Below, piece after piece: positions 1 through 13,221 of a DNA stretch of 64,000 nt. The DNA is taken from positions 64,231,666 to 64,295,665 of the forward strand of contig NC_052018.1 of assembly GCF_015832195.1 (NCBI RefSeq), in the 5' to 3' direction. Positions within the stretch are counted from its first letter, which is position 1; each line of letters starts with the position of its first letter. The stretch comes from Motacilla alba alba (taxonomy: Eukaryota > Chordata > Aves > Passeriformes > Motacillidae). The notes below the pieces were generated by a model. That model saw only the letters and a list, made by a program, of their open reading frames with translations. It searched no databases and was not told where the DNA came from. The translations under genes and the position numbers were made by a program.

Positions 1-3000
1 TAGAGACTGTAGGAAAATCTGAGGCTGGAGCATGGCACCATACTGCAATGCAATGGATTGCAGCACATATCAGATTAAGTGGAAGAGCTACCTGCTGTTC
101 AATATCCCACACGCCTTTGCCATGCTTGTGGTGAAGGGAAGGGAAGGGGAGAGCTGGGAGCTGCATTTGCTGCCGAACGTGGCAACAACAGCATGACACA
201 AAGAAACAAATTTGCTGTACTCAGCCATGATGGAGCAATACTTCTGCTTCCCTGGGCAGAGGACAACCATCTGCTGCCTCTCGCAAAATGCAAGCCCTCC
301 CATGTGGGCTCCAGCTCCAATCTTTAAATTTCCAAACGCTCTGATTCTAAGGACTGGGAAATAGAAACCTTAAGCCTGACCCCACTAAGGGTTTTTTTCT
401 CTCATGGACATCCCCAGACTGAGGACCAAGAGAGAGCCTATGGAAAAGGCAAACTTGGTTTGTTTGTTGCAATTTTCTCACAGTCACTATCCCATCACTC
501 TCCACCTGCAGCATAGGGTTCTCATATCCATTTTCACTTGCTTCTGGAGAATACATTGTTCCCTGCTGTAGAAACAGTTGTCTGTGACAAGGACAGCAAG
601 TACACTGTCGTAGGTGTCTGGGTAGCTACTTCTGTAGGTCTCATAGCATGTTCTCTGGTATCAGGCATAGTAGATTCCTGGTACCTGATTTAAAAATAAA
701 TAAATAAATACATTACACGCAAATCTGCCTCACCAGGGCTTTTGAGGCCAGACATGTGAGTTGGGCAGCTCAGGAGAAGTGCAGCTCTGTTCACATGGTG
801 CTACACCCATGTAAATCAATCCAAGTAATCCAATGCTGTCACACACATCTGCCTCAGATGTCTCTGCACCTAAGGCAATCTGTACCTGTGATAATCTTCC
901 CAAAAACAATAAGGAGCTATTGAGAGTAACTCGTACACTAATCCCCAAAGAAGACCAACCCAGGAGTGTCCCAACCCAGTTTGTGGAGGAGGAACAAGAA
1001 TTTCAAAGCCCTGCAGAAGGCTTTGGGCAAGGCAGTACCTGTTTTCAAGGCTCCCTGCTGCCTGGTGGAGCCCTGTGCCCCGAGGAGAGATGCAGGCCTG
1101 TAGATGGCTAGGGAGAGCAATGGATGCTAAAGTGCAGGAGCTGGAGGGTCAGGCTGCCACCATGACCTGCTAACATAGTAAATGCTAGTCAAGGCAGGGA
1201 TCTGAAGATGCTGTTGTTTTAACTCCTTGGTTTATTTGGTGGCCCTGGTAATTCGTTTAAAGTCTGAAGTTTGCCATTTGGTAATTTTTGCATAGCTAAT
1301 GAGAATGTACCCAAGTCCTCAACATCTCTCTTTCTGTGTTTAGTCACCCCTGAAACTCTATCTTCCAAATGTAGTTACTAGACAGCCTCCAAAACCACAA
1401 GAGGTTTACAGTATGTAAGTAAAGCATAGACTAATACTTACCAGGGAAATGAGTTAAACATTTTTTATCAAATCATGAAATTCACCAGATTTCTTCAAAT
1501 AACCCCTCATTGTTGGTCTGTTTGGTCCCATTGGAGCAATCTATGAAGCTCCCATAAACTAAACAAGAAGCACATAAAAAAAGCTGTTTACCATTCACAC
1601 TCCACTTATCTTCTGAAGTAAGTCATGCTTATACATGCTCAAGCCTACGTGATCAGTAACTCCACAAGCAGGAGTCTTTCTCTGAAGCAAGTGTGTTCAA
1701 AAAAAACCCCACACTTTATTCTCTCTTACTTGGTTCACAGTCAGAGGCAGGTTCTTCTTTTTCCTCTATCAAAGAATAAAAAGAGCTGTCAGAAGTCCCA
1801 GCACCATGTTCCATCTGCAATATATTTGCTCAATTCATTGCTGCAGAACCCCAGACAGTACACCCCTGAGCCTTTTGCTGCAAACAATACACCATGGGCT
1901 GGGAGGGCTTTTCTGCACAGAGTAAAAGAACATCTGGTGGCTGCTTTACAGGAGGACTCACTGCACCTTCTTTATCACACTTCTACACCTGTCATCTCTC
2001 TTCATTACTTCATCTTCCTCTCTTCAGACATGAGGTATTATGAATTGTTAAGGAGTATTGCATAATGTCTTCTACTAAGAAGGATTTACCCACAGATGGA
2101 ACCTGGTATTAGATGAGGCAATGCTATCTGTCTGCCCTGACAGGTTTGTGAAGTGTGAGAAATTCTATTACGCACTCGATGCAGTTTTATCTTCTAGTAG
2201 CACATACAATTACAGAGGATCATTCAACATTGTATTTTGATTGCCAAGTCTTTGGCCTGAGACCATCTCTTGTATAAGCAGAGCCTCATGCACTAGGGAC
2301 CTCTTTTTGTCTGTGTCCTCCAGATACTTCTGGGATAAAAATTCTAAATATTATCAATCCACAAGACTGAATTATTCCTGAGCCTTTCCACTCCATAAAG
2401 TTGGCATAATCCATTTAGTGTTGTGCCAATTACTTTACGAAGTTAAATCTTTGTACTTTTACTACAAAAGCACAAGGAAAAAGTTAAAACTACATGTCCA
2501 AGGAGAAACACAAACACACAGACATGGTGTTTACAGAAATACTGAGCTGAGAAAACTCAGCTGCTGCCTGTCTCTGAAGTCCACAGTCTTTGAATCTTGT
2601 CATCAGACCACCAACCACCTATAGAACTCCAGCCCTACTCCCAGATTCCTTCTGTGCATCCAAACATTGCAGCAGTTAGAAATTTGCCATAGTGACTGTC
2701 TCAGTTCTGTTCAAGGCACAGGAGACAAGTGTGGAGCTCTGAGCTGGATGACATAGCCAGAGAGGGCAGGATTCAGCTCCTAACACCAAGCCACAGATGC
2801 AACACATCACTGCCCCTATCCTGCTTTTCACAGCCCTGTTGTCTGCACACAGCTCAGGAAAATCTGTACCTCAGCTACTCAGCACAGATACTCCTCTGGC
2901 TCCTGGGAGGGGCTGGTCACCTTAATATAGGGGTGGAGAGCTCTGCAACTGGAGGAATAACTAAAACTAGGTTTTGTACTACTGGTTTTTTTATGCCTTT

Positions 3001-4923
3001 GGAGAGTTCAGCTCTGCCTCTGTTCAGCTGTTAGTGCTTTAAACAGATCTTCTAGCCATGTGAATAAAATTGTCATTGAATCTAGTCATTTCAAATCAGA
3101 TCAAGCATGAGTCATGAAATTAAAATATATACAATCAATAGAAGTATTTTACTATTGTACTCTTGGGGATATTTCAGAGATGTAGTTACAGATTTCCATG
3201 AGATGTGGCTGACCTGATTTACTAAAGAATTTTGCTGTTTTAAAACCTTCCTCTGCTGCCATGCATAAGACCTAGCTATAAAATCCTCCAGATCCTAATT
3301 TTCATCCACTTCAGAGTACCTTTTGGACCACACCCTGAAGCACATCTATCATCCTGCAAAGCAAAGAGCTGGTGCTTGCAAAAGATGTGGAAGCAGAAAG
3401 CAAACGGTGGATACAACAAAGGGGAAGCATTTAAGACCATTACCTCCTATAGCTGCAAGCATCTCCTAATGTTGCACAGCAAGACACCAGCCCAATTCCA
3501 TTCAAGTTTTGTAGAAATGATGGGTGGAAGAAGTAAAATGGAGGGTTTGATGTCTATCTATTGACACTGCTTTGTGTTGGGCTTGTAAACTGGAGATTGT
3601 CTAGTAGCTCCTTGACAAAGTTGGACCAGGTACATCACTCACTTACAGGGAACACTTGCTCACTCTTAGGAACACGGTGTCAGCGGGCATTGCCTATAAT
3701 AATGACAGATATCATATGTCCCTTTGTGATTACTGTGGTGTTTTATAGCAGAGGAGGTGAGGGAATCCAGCAGGTCCTACACTCGAAAGCAGTTCGTTGT
3801 GGTGAACTTTTTCAGCAGAACTCAAGGGCCTTTGCAAGGACCTTTCTTTTCTTCTAACTGTGTTGAGTGACTATTTTGGTGCAGCAAAGGGTAAAACCAA
3901 GCCAGAGAGTGCAACAAAGAAATTGACAGCAGGTAAGCACAGTTTGCAAAATAATGATTGGTAGCAGTGTAAAAAAGAGTAATTAAATTGCTGAAGGACA
4001 GGATTTATAAGACTTTTGAAGATGGAGTGTATCTTGAAGAAACTTTTATAGATGTTCCTCCTCAAGAATGCATTAAAGAAAACATACAAATGACCTTACT
4101 GGCTCAAACCAAAGGTTTATCTTGCCTGGTATCCCATTCTCAGCAGCACCATGAGCAGGTTCTCGGGATGAGAGCAAGAGGCTGCGCATGGTACGCCCTC
4201 TGAATACTCTCCCAGACTGAACATATTTCAATCTCAAAGAACTTCCTGATTTATATGAGGTTTTCTATATTTATTAACCCTCAGGTACCTGGAGTACATG
4301 AGTATAAGGAGTTCTCTTCCATGTGCCTATGACATAAAGTTTCAGCTTCCACTGCATCCTTTGGCAGCAAGTAACACCAGTCTAATGTTTCCTGTATCAA
4401 GGACATTTCTATTGGCTTTGAACCCAGAGCTACAGCACAATCCTTCCATTATATCAGATAATTCTACTTGGAAAAGAAAAAAAAATATATATAATGAGAT
4501 TTGTAATTATGCATGAGACCCAAAGAAAACTAAGGGCCAAACATGGAAGAGGCCAGTCTGCCCTAGATGGCACTAAGTGGTAGTGATAGTTCTGCACCAC
4601 TTGCAGTGTAAATGTGGCTGGAAGGGTGAGCAGTGCAAGACCAGCCTGAGATTTAATAGTGTGAAATGCAGCAGAACAGTGAAGAATAAAATAATGTAAC
4701 TTTTAGCTAAACTAAAGATTATTCATTTCAGATGCTGCTACAAGGAAGATGGGATGAGGAACCTTTCAATGGGCAGTCAGAAGGAGAAGGGAAGGTATTG
4801 CCTCAAGTGGATCTGGCACAGATTGAGGAAGTTTTTAGCCCCCACTGAGTTCATCCAATCCCCGTTTCCTGTGCTGGACATTCCTGCCCCTGAATTTTGC
4901 CAGTAGCAGATTCATGACTTGCA

Positions 4924-4959
4924 GACAGCATCTGAACTCAAGACAGCATCTGAACTCAA
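4924..4959. repeat. 18-bp tandem duplication
   Basis: Two adjacent identical copies of GACAGCATCTGAACTCAA (4924-4941 and 4942-4959). It is a simple local duplication with no sign of function. Confidence 0.9.
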
Positions 4960-5839
4960 GAGGCAAGTATCTCCCAGCACAGTGTTTGTGGACACATTAG
5001 TGAAAACTAATGACAAAATCCCAGCAAGCCATGTAGCACCAAGAGAAAAAACAGCCAGTTAAATCTCTACATTTCTGACATCCCTAAGTGCAGGTAGACA
5101 ACAATTCCTACAAGGAACTGTTCCAGAAAGTGGGACATTGTGACAAACAAGGCAAAAATCCTGAGCTGCACCTCAGCAGCCCCTAAGACACTTATATAAA
5201 ATCACACTCCCCTCACAGGAGTTTTTTATGCTTCTCTCTTCTGCCACAGCAGAAAACTCTGCAGTTTTATGTCGATCATTTCCTGATCAGGAGAGATGCT
5301 TATAGATCATGAGGGACCTATTTGTCCTGAAACAGCTTTTTGCCAATCAATTTCATTGGCATGATGGGACCACGGCAGTGTAGCAGAAGATAGCCAGCTC
5401 TTTGCTTGTTTTGAAGCCCATTGATCTCTGCAAATATACAGAAGTAACCCACAGTCCAAAATCGATGGATGAAATCCCCAAATGTGTCCTCTTACAAAAG
5501 TGAGTGACAGCTAAATTTCAGAGGGAGTACAATTCTATTTACAGCTGAAAAGGTCCCAGCAATGAAAGACCTGGCTATGGCCCAAGTCTGGTGGACATTG
5601 TTTCAACATAGACACCAGCCCTGGAACACAGCAGCTCCTGTCACAACTAGTGTAACAAAAATGCCACCTTTGGTGGATTGTCTAATCTTTATCTCACATA
5701 TCAGATAGACCAAAAGCGAATGGAGTAGTTCATCTAAATCTTCACCTTTAAGAAAGCAAGTTAGCAGGAAAAAAAAACCCAAACCATTACTAAATTTACC
5801 TGGAGACTGTGGTAAAAAAAAATCTACACTTCTGAGTTA

Positions 5840-5912
5840 GTTTTTTTTCTTTTTTTTTTTTCTTTTTTGTTGTTGTTTTGGGGTTTGTTTTGTTGTTTGT
5901 TTGTTTTTTTTC
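5840..5912. repeat. T-rich low-complexity tract
   Basis: Nearly pure T interrupted by C and G, with GTT and GTTT sub-repeats. It probably derives from a poly(A)-like or microsatellite expansion on the minus strand. No retroelement body adjoining it was recognised. Confidence 0.85.
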
Positions 5913-8589
5913 CTGGCAATACTGTAATGGGGATGCCAGTTGAGGCATTGTCACAAAAAAAAAATATGGGTGGGGAGACATTTGCTCCTGAAGGAAGCAA
6001 ATGAAAATGTTGTGACGTTTTAAATTTCATCGGGGTACACAAAGACAAAACAAGGCAGCTGGTGTGTTTACTTCCAGCCTCACAGATCTGTATGTGGTGG
6101 ATTTCTCCAGCCTTGAAAGTACTGTGATGCACTGGGATGCCCATGGCTCAGACCCTGGTGGGCTCCCTGCGCCTGCATTTGGGTCAGATAGTGGCACTGG
6201 ATTTAAAATAATCAAAATTATTTATGTCCTTCTTGTTATTACTCAAATGTTTATTCATTATTCTGATTGAAAAAGGCAGAATAACAGCCCTGTAAATATT
6301 TGGAAATGTGTCTGTGGGACTCTAGGTTTCTTGGCTTCCTTTGGCTTACCTTCTTCCCAGATAGCTTATAATACTTTAATATTACTACTCAAGCTTAGCA
6401 TTTTTAGTTAAAATGAGAGCAGTTTTTTGCATGAATCTGCAAAACTGATCCTGTGTGTCTCTACTGGCAGCTACCCACAATCAGACTTTATGCACCCTCA
6501 TGCTGGAAATGCACTTACCTAGATTAGATATCCCATTGCAGCAGAGCTCACCGATAGCAGGGCAGATCAGCACTGCACCCTGGGAATCAGCTGGCTACTC
6601 CTTATCTAGCAGGAGATTGAATTTGTGACATTTTTTATTCTAAGGCTCAGCTGTCAAGATGCCAGAATTGTTTGTCAAGTCAGCTTCAAGAATAATGGCA
6701 AATCCCTGACATTCTCAAATGGGTTTGAAGGTTCACGGTAGCAAAGCTGCTTTACAGAACTCATTCTTTATTACAGTCCTTACCTTTACATCTTCGTTTT
6801 CCCAGCCACTTCGAAGGCAATGAAAATAAGGCAAGCCTCAACCTAATCCATTCCATACACTGAATGATTTTGCAAGCTCAGCGGGTGTTGTATTGCCTGC
6901 AGGAACTCTCTTCTGAAATAAATCTTTTCTTCTATAAAAACTATTAGTGCATTTGCATATTTCCTTTCAGAAGCACAGAGAGAACTACGCCTGGGAAAAA
7001 AAACATAATAAGGAAGAATTTTGCTGTGGTAATAGCTTATCTGGACTGCACAGGTAAAATCTGTGCTGTTTCTTTCCCTCACCATGATACCACTTTGCAG
7101 CTGAGCTGACCTGTCATCCTGCATGGGGAGGGACTGGGTTTTCATGTGTCAGCTCCCTGTAAGGAGCTTTGAAAAAGAGGCAAACCCCTGACCCCACAGG
7201 AGAACACTCACTCACACGGCTTTAGTGTCCAGAGTGACTCTGCAACAGGTCTGCAGTCACAGCTCTGCATGTTTGAGGGTGCCAGCATGGCCCTGGCAGC
7301 TGCTGGCCCTTCCCTGGTGTCATGGTGCTACACAGTGCCATGGAACACACCAAATTGACAGAAACTCCTTTCTCCTGCATCTTTTTCTCCTGCTTTTACC
7401 ATCAGCTGTATTGCCACAGCAATGTCACTAAATAGATTTGGGGCAGAGGGGCTCTTTCTTTGGCTTTGCATTGCTGGAATTCTGAGTGGCAGCTTCTCAA
7501 ACACATATCTCTGCTTGGCGGGATAGAAGATAACCCTAAAACCCACCTCTAACACTCTCCTTGGCTGGGGGAAGTGGAACACCAGACACTAATGAGCCCC
7601 TACTGTAGCAAAATGCTTTCATTTAGGCTCATGTCCTACTGAATGAAGGCTTGGTCAAGGCACAAAATGCAGAAATGTTTTAGTGCAACGAATGAGAGCA
7701 TTCCTGATGGCAAGGAGGGGGTTGTGGTGACTGCTCTATATTGCCACCTAGGTTCACATGGCAGGTTTTCTTTCAAGTTTGCCAGTTTATGTGCCAACAT
7801 GCCGGATCTATACAAAACACAAAGAGGAGCCCCACTAAAAAATAATCTCTGTTTTCTTGCCACGCTTTAAATGCAGAGATGCAGCAAAGCCTTCTTGGCT
7901 GTGAATGTCTTACTCACTGTGCTTTTCATGGTGAGTGTGAATCTGAATGAATCTGTAATGAAACTCAAGTACAGAACAATGTGTCCTTATTTTTGACCCT
8001 GAAAGTGGCATCTGATGTTTTTTGTCTGCTGGCTGCTGGTGTGTGCCAGGCACAGGACTCTGTGTTGTGCCCTACCTGACCAGTGACAGGGAGATGGGCA
8101 GAGGTGAAGTTTTCAGAAAGAAAAGTAAAGAGTGTTCCAGATCAACACTAAAGCTCTGTCAAGACCAAAAGTAGCAGATTTTGAGGAAAGGCACTGAAGT
8201 AGATAAAGATGAGGAAAGCCTAAAACTTGGGTAGCAAATAACCCAAACTCCTTCTGCAAAACCTTCCACTGAAAAGGCATCTCTACCTGTCATTTTCCTC
8301 CTCTACATCAGTCAGCTGTTGCTTCTTTCCTGAACTGTGGCATTGAATATTTGGAGCAGCTATAAAATATCTTTATGAGTATACAAGCATCCTTAATCAC
8401 TGTTAAGTAGATTCCCCAGACAGAAAAATAAAGTGTTCTGCTTGTGTTGGATGACAGAGCTGGAGAGAGCATGAATGAAATTGTACTGGTTTTATCAAGC
8501 CACTGCAACATCCAGGTGTTGGATGAAGAATTCAGCACTCAGAAGGTACCCTAGGACATGACCAGGTATTACAGATGATTCTGCTCATT

Positions 8590-8792
8590 CATAATATCTA
8601 TTAACAAATAAAAACCAAAAAACACCAAAAAAAAAAAAAACCCACACAAAAAAAACCCAAAAAACCCACAAAACCAAACAAATGAAACAAAACCGCAAAA
8701 AATAAAACAAAACAAATGAAACAAAAAAAACCAAAAACAAACACAAAAAAACCCACCAAAACCCGCCAACTCCACCCCCCCAAAAAAACCCA
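8590..8792. repeat. A/C-rich low-complexity tract
   Basis: About 200 bases of A-runs separated by CC, CCC or CAC (AAACCC and AAACA-like units), with almost no T or G except in two GAAAC spots. Read on the minus strand it gives open frames made almost only of Phe, Gly, Val, Cys and Trp, which are artefacts of composition. It could be a decayed microsatellite or a retroposon tail. Confidence 0.85.
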
Positions 8793-11342
8793 AGAAAGCT
8801 GAGCAATATTGGAAGTCCAACCCTGTCTCAGGAATCCTGGAAATGTGCTGCTGGCTTGGCAGTGATTCTTCACAGAGATCTGCATCCTAGCTTCCCTAAG
8901 TCAAGCAATTTCTCTCATAGTTCCATGCAAATGCTCCCCAGTCTCTTTTCTTTCAGATAATATTGTAAATCCCAGGGTCAAGACTGTGTGTCTGTGCACT
9001 CAGTTGTGGTGTGTTTTGTGTGCATCAGCCTTCTGATATTCAATGAAGAATCAGACTCAGTGGCCTCTCAGCCACTATGCTTAAGGAAACCTAATTTTGT
9101 TCCTGTAAAATTGTGATAAGGAAATATTTAGCTGGTTTTTGTATGTTTGTAGTAACATATGTTGTTGGACATTTTATCTGTTCTCATGAATGTTCACTCA
9201 CTTAAGAAGATGCATTGACAAAGGGAACCTCTCTGCCCTTCAGACCCCAGGTTAGCTTGTGTTTTGAGAAACAGAAGGGAAAATTCATATGCTACCTTTT
9301 AACCAAGTGCACATGTTTTGGAATTAGACTAACCATAAGGACAAATTTGCAGAGATGCTCTGAAGACAAAAAGTGCACTTAACAGAATTAAGACAATTCA
9401 GGACACGAGGAGTTAATGGTGATATACACAGCAGCCTTTAGCTGTTTTTATCTACTGATGATACTGATCATTATTTACAGCAGCTGGTAAACCTGCCTGG
9501 TTTACTATTATGGCCAGTTCCAAATCATTATTCTCTCTCATTTGACCCCCATGTCAGGTAAGAAATGGTCTGTGTCTTCAGAAGTTATTGTTCTTTATCA
9601 GAGAAATCCTGAATTCTGTTAAATAATTGTTGGGATCTTTTTGTTTTGTCAGGAACAAAACCAATAGCACCTAATAAAAAAGTACAGAGAACAGAGAACA
9701 GAGCTGATGTTGCTTTTACTTGATAGAAGACAAGCTTATTAAGAAGATTAATGTGCCCAGAGCAAAATTCTTACAACTATCCAGTAAAAAAAAAAAAGAA
9801 CACAGAACGACAAAGAATAGATACAGCCATCTTTCCCCAGCCAGCTCGCTCACTCTGCCTCTCTCCTTCATGTGCACTGCTCTTCCAGAGCCCAAATTCA
9901 AGTGCATTCACTGCAGATTCACCTTGCTCTTTGGCCATTGGTTTCTAATGCTGTCACTTTTTTTTTTTTCATGCAAGAACATTTTTCTTTTCTAAACTAT
10001 CACATATTCCCCATCCATCCTAATTTGAAGCTCAGATATTTTCCCCATCCATCTTTATCCCATCCCATGTACCTCTTTGAGCATTGTTTTCATGCTCTCT
10101 ACCTGGGTTTTCATCTCAGGCTGCTTCTCTTCTGTTCAAACACAATGTCCAGCACTGAAGAAAGCCAGTGTGACTGGCTTTCTTAAGTCACAACCTATAA
10201 AAAAACGGAGCCTGGCTCAACAGCAAGTTTATAGCCTTATTACTTAAAATTATGTTACCATGAAAAGATCTCCTGGTTCTGTGTGCATAATAAATCCCCA
10301 CAGCGGCAGGCACAGGCAGGTTTCAGTGCTGGCTGTCTGGCAGAGTGAGGGCCCTCACTCCAGCACCTGTCCCCTGCACAGCCCAGCTCCACAGGACACT
10401 GGGACATAGCCCGGGCACAGCTCCACGAGAAGCTATGACACAGCCAGGGCTGAGCCATAAAGGGATCTGGGATGCAGGGAGCTGGTGGGCAGAAACACGC
10501 GCAAAGGTAGAAAGAAGCAATCTGGACACTCAAGATCCTGCTGGTCCATCCCTTCCTTGCCCTTCTAGAAAAAAAAATTAGGAGAAGCTTCTGTGGAAAG
10601 TCCTCCATCACTTGCAGCGATTTTCAGGATGGACACTGGAAAAAGATTTGGGAGAAACAGCAGCAACAAAAGATGAGAAAAGAGGGCATGTGTATGCTCA
10701 TCAGTTCCTGACAGGAACGGGGTTGAAGTGAAAAGCTTCCTGACGACCTTCAACAAGCAACTGAAGCATGAATACAGCAGGTCATTGAGAGCAGAGCTGA
10801 TTGCCTCCACTGCACTTAGAGACTCCAGTTAGAAAAACACAGAAGAAACCTCAAAGCAGTACATAAAATTATACAGGACACAGGCAGAGAGGGTTAAGGT
10901 GTTAACCCTTCACCATGATTAGCAGCAAAATGTTCAAATGTTAATTTAGACACCAGAGCTGAAGGGCTTGCACTTTTTTGCCTACTGAAGCTTTTGAAGC
11001 AAACAGGCATTTTTGCAGCAAACAGAATTACAAGAGGCTATTAAACACTGGCAATAAACTATCCCTGAATCTATGCAGGGGTCTGAAGCGTCGGTTAGTA
11101 AACTGTAAAATTTCTTTCATTCTCAGATGGCTCTTTGTAGTTTGCTGCATATTTTCCATGTGGAAGTGATGGCAAACACAAGATTAGTGATGTGTGCAAA
11201 TTTTTAATTTATCCTTAGAAATTTTAACTGTACCTGCCTCAAAATAAACAGTCCTCTCTTTAATTTCTTAGAGAGAAGAATGCATTTCAAAAAAGATAGC
11301 CAGTCTGGTCTCTGTTTTCCTGTTGCATGTGTCTTTGTGTGA

Positions 11343-11366
11343 GCGCATGTGCGCGTACGTGCATGT
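11343..11366. repeat. Alternating purine-pyrimidine run (Z-DNA-prone)
   Basis: A 24-base strictly alternating purine-pyrimidine stretch built of GC, AT, GT and AC steps, including GCGC, GCGCG and ACGTGC. It lies within a TG-rich segment. Such runs can adopt Z-form DNA under supercoiling; whether this one does is inference. Confidence 0.7.
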
Positions 11367-13162
11367 CTAGGAGTGCTACAGCAGGTGTTACTCAAGGATG
11401 TATTGACGCTGAAATTCCTGTTTATTCTCAAAGCAGTCATTGTGCATCAGGTTCATTTATCATCTGACAACAAGGATGGTCTCCTCTAAATCAACCTGCA
11501 GGCACAATTGTGTGGGCTCTAAGATGAATTCAGTAATAACCACCGGCCACAGCCTGGTCTGGCACACCCCAGTTTCAGCCACAGGCATATTATGTACATT
11601 TCATCCAAAGCAAACAGGTAAAAATTAATGCTTAAGTCATCTCCTAGCGCTGCCATGTGACACAGATGATAATACAAATACTTCACATTGTAAAATGAAA
11701 TTTAATATTATGTCCTTTAATAATGCTGTCCTTTTATAATGGAACTATTAATAATGAGCATCACCTTACTTTTATTAATTCTAGAGTTATAACAGCTACA
11801 CCAGTGACATTAAATCATCTTAAATATGTAACCAAAAAATCACCTCTGAGAACCACTGAAATTTTGAGCTGTGCCAAGGTCCCAGCACTTCAGAATCCTG
11901 CGTTCCTTTGTCTGTCCTTAGTCCCTCTGTCCGTGACAGCATTTATAGTGTGTGGTCACATGTTGAGGAAACTTGGATGGTATAAAGGCCCAAGAATAAC
12001 TATAAATGAAGCAAAAATGAGCACCCTGGAGTAGCAACAATAAGAAAAGCAGAAAGCTTTTGGAAAGCAGTGCATTTTATTCCCACATCTCATTCTACCA
12101 TCTTCCGCTGATGCTATTAAAATACCTCAGCACGAGGCAGTATTTTCATTTTATTGTGTGACAGTGTCTGTTACTGAAAAACTGGATTGCATTTGCCAAA
12201 TTCCCATTTTAATTTAGGGAATTTACAGGTAAAAACAGAATACAATATAATCACATTTCGACTATACATGCAAATGTACAACATTGTAACAGCAGCTTTT
12301 TTAATTGTCAAAACTGTTTGAATTTCCACAGATTTCTACTAATAATTTAACAACAGTAAGTGGCAAAACATTTAACCTCCCCACAGGAAAAAGTCCTGAA
12401 ACAAGAGTCCAGTGGGAGAGCTTCCAACAGCACATGTCAAACATGGTGTGTGCGCTACGGGAGCTAAGACCGTCATCCAGGTGGTAAGAAAATCCACATT
12501 TTTTGTGGACAGAAAACACTGAGTACAGTGAGGACAGACCAGAATTGAGGGTTTCTCTTCAGCACTCTGTATGATTACAATGCAGTTCAATATCGCAATG
12601 AGTTCAGTAACACACCAACTATAAGTAATAGGCACAAACTTCTTTAGTCTAGGATGCATTTGAAAAACTAACAAAAGCCCTATTATATTAGCCTCAAAAC
12701 AATAAATAATACTTTCATTGAAAGGTCCCATATGGACCTCGAACAGAAGGTAAACGTATTTTGGCTAACAGCCAGTACCTCTTAAACACAAGCTATACAT
12801 AACATGTGATGTACAGAGCTCTGTGCCCTGTCCCCCAGCTCAGCAGCTACAGACTTTTAGCATAAATGTCCTTTTAGCCATCTCTTACAAAATTCATGGG
12901 TGATGCCAGGTCAGCCAACTTCTGCAATCATTCTGAAAACACACTGCCACAGCACCTGATGTTTCTGCCTGCATTTATTGACAAGAACCTAAAGCTCCCC
13001 CAGAGAGCAGTTTTGCAAATATTCGCTGCTGGGCAAATTGCTCACTTCAGACTGAACACGCTGTGAGGCTAATGCTGCCTGCTCAGCTGGAGAGAGCACT
13101 GGGCCAGGCACTGGTTAATTAGGGCTGTGGGAATAACTGATTTTCAGTTCAGTGGCTTAATA

Positions 13163-13221
13163 GATAATAATAAATAATTATTAATAACAACAATAACAAT
13201 ATTAAAAACAACAACAACAAA
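13163..13221. repeat. AT/AAC-rich microsatellite
   Basis: Imperfect ATA/AAT units passing into AAC units. This is simple-sequence DNA. Confidence 0.8.

Larger units (their letters stand above)
1..8589. other. Intergenic sequence downstream of SLC35D3, no gene recognised
   Basis: I see no exon, RNA gene or clear transposon here. Open frames are short (at most about 146 codons), lack family motifs and are not flanked by matching splice sites. Small features seen are a TAAA-type microsatellite near 692-709, an 18-bp tandem duplication at 4924-4959, and a T-rich tract at 5840-5912. In mammals the next gene beyond SLC35D3 is IL20RA in convergent orientation. Its large last exon would be expected on the plus strand here if it were close, but no such open frame is present. 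Confidence 0.6.

Noticed and set aside
1625..2065. 146-codon plus-strand open frame
   Set aside because: No recognisable motif, ordinary AT-rich context, no splice-site support. It was examined as a possible IL20RA last exon and does not resemble one.
8569..8885. Phe/Gly/Trp-rich minus-strand open frames
   Set aside because: They are translations of an A/C-rich low-complexity tract, not proteins.
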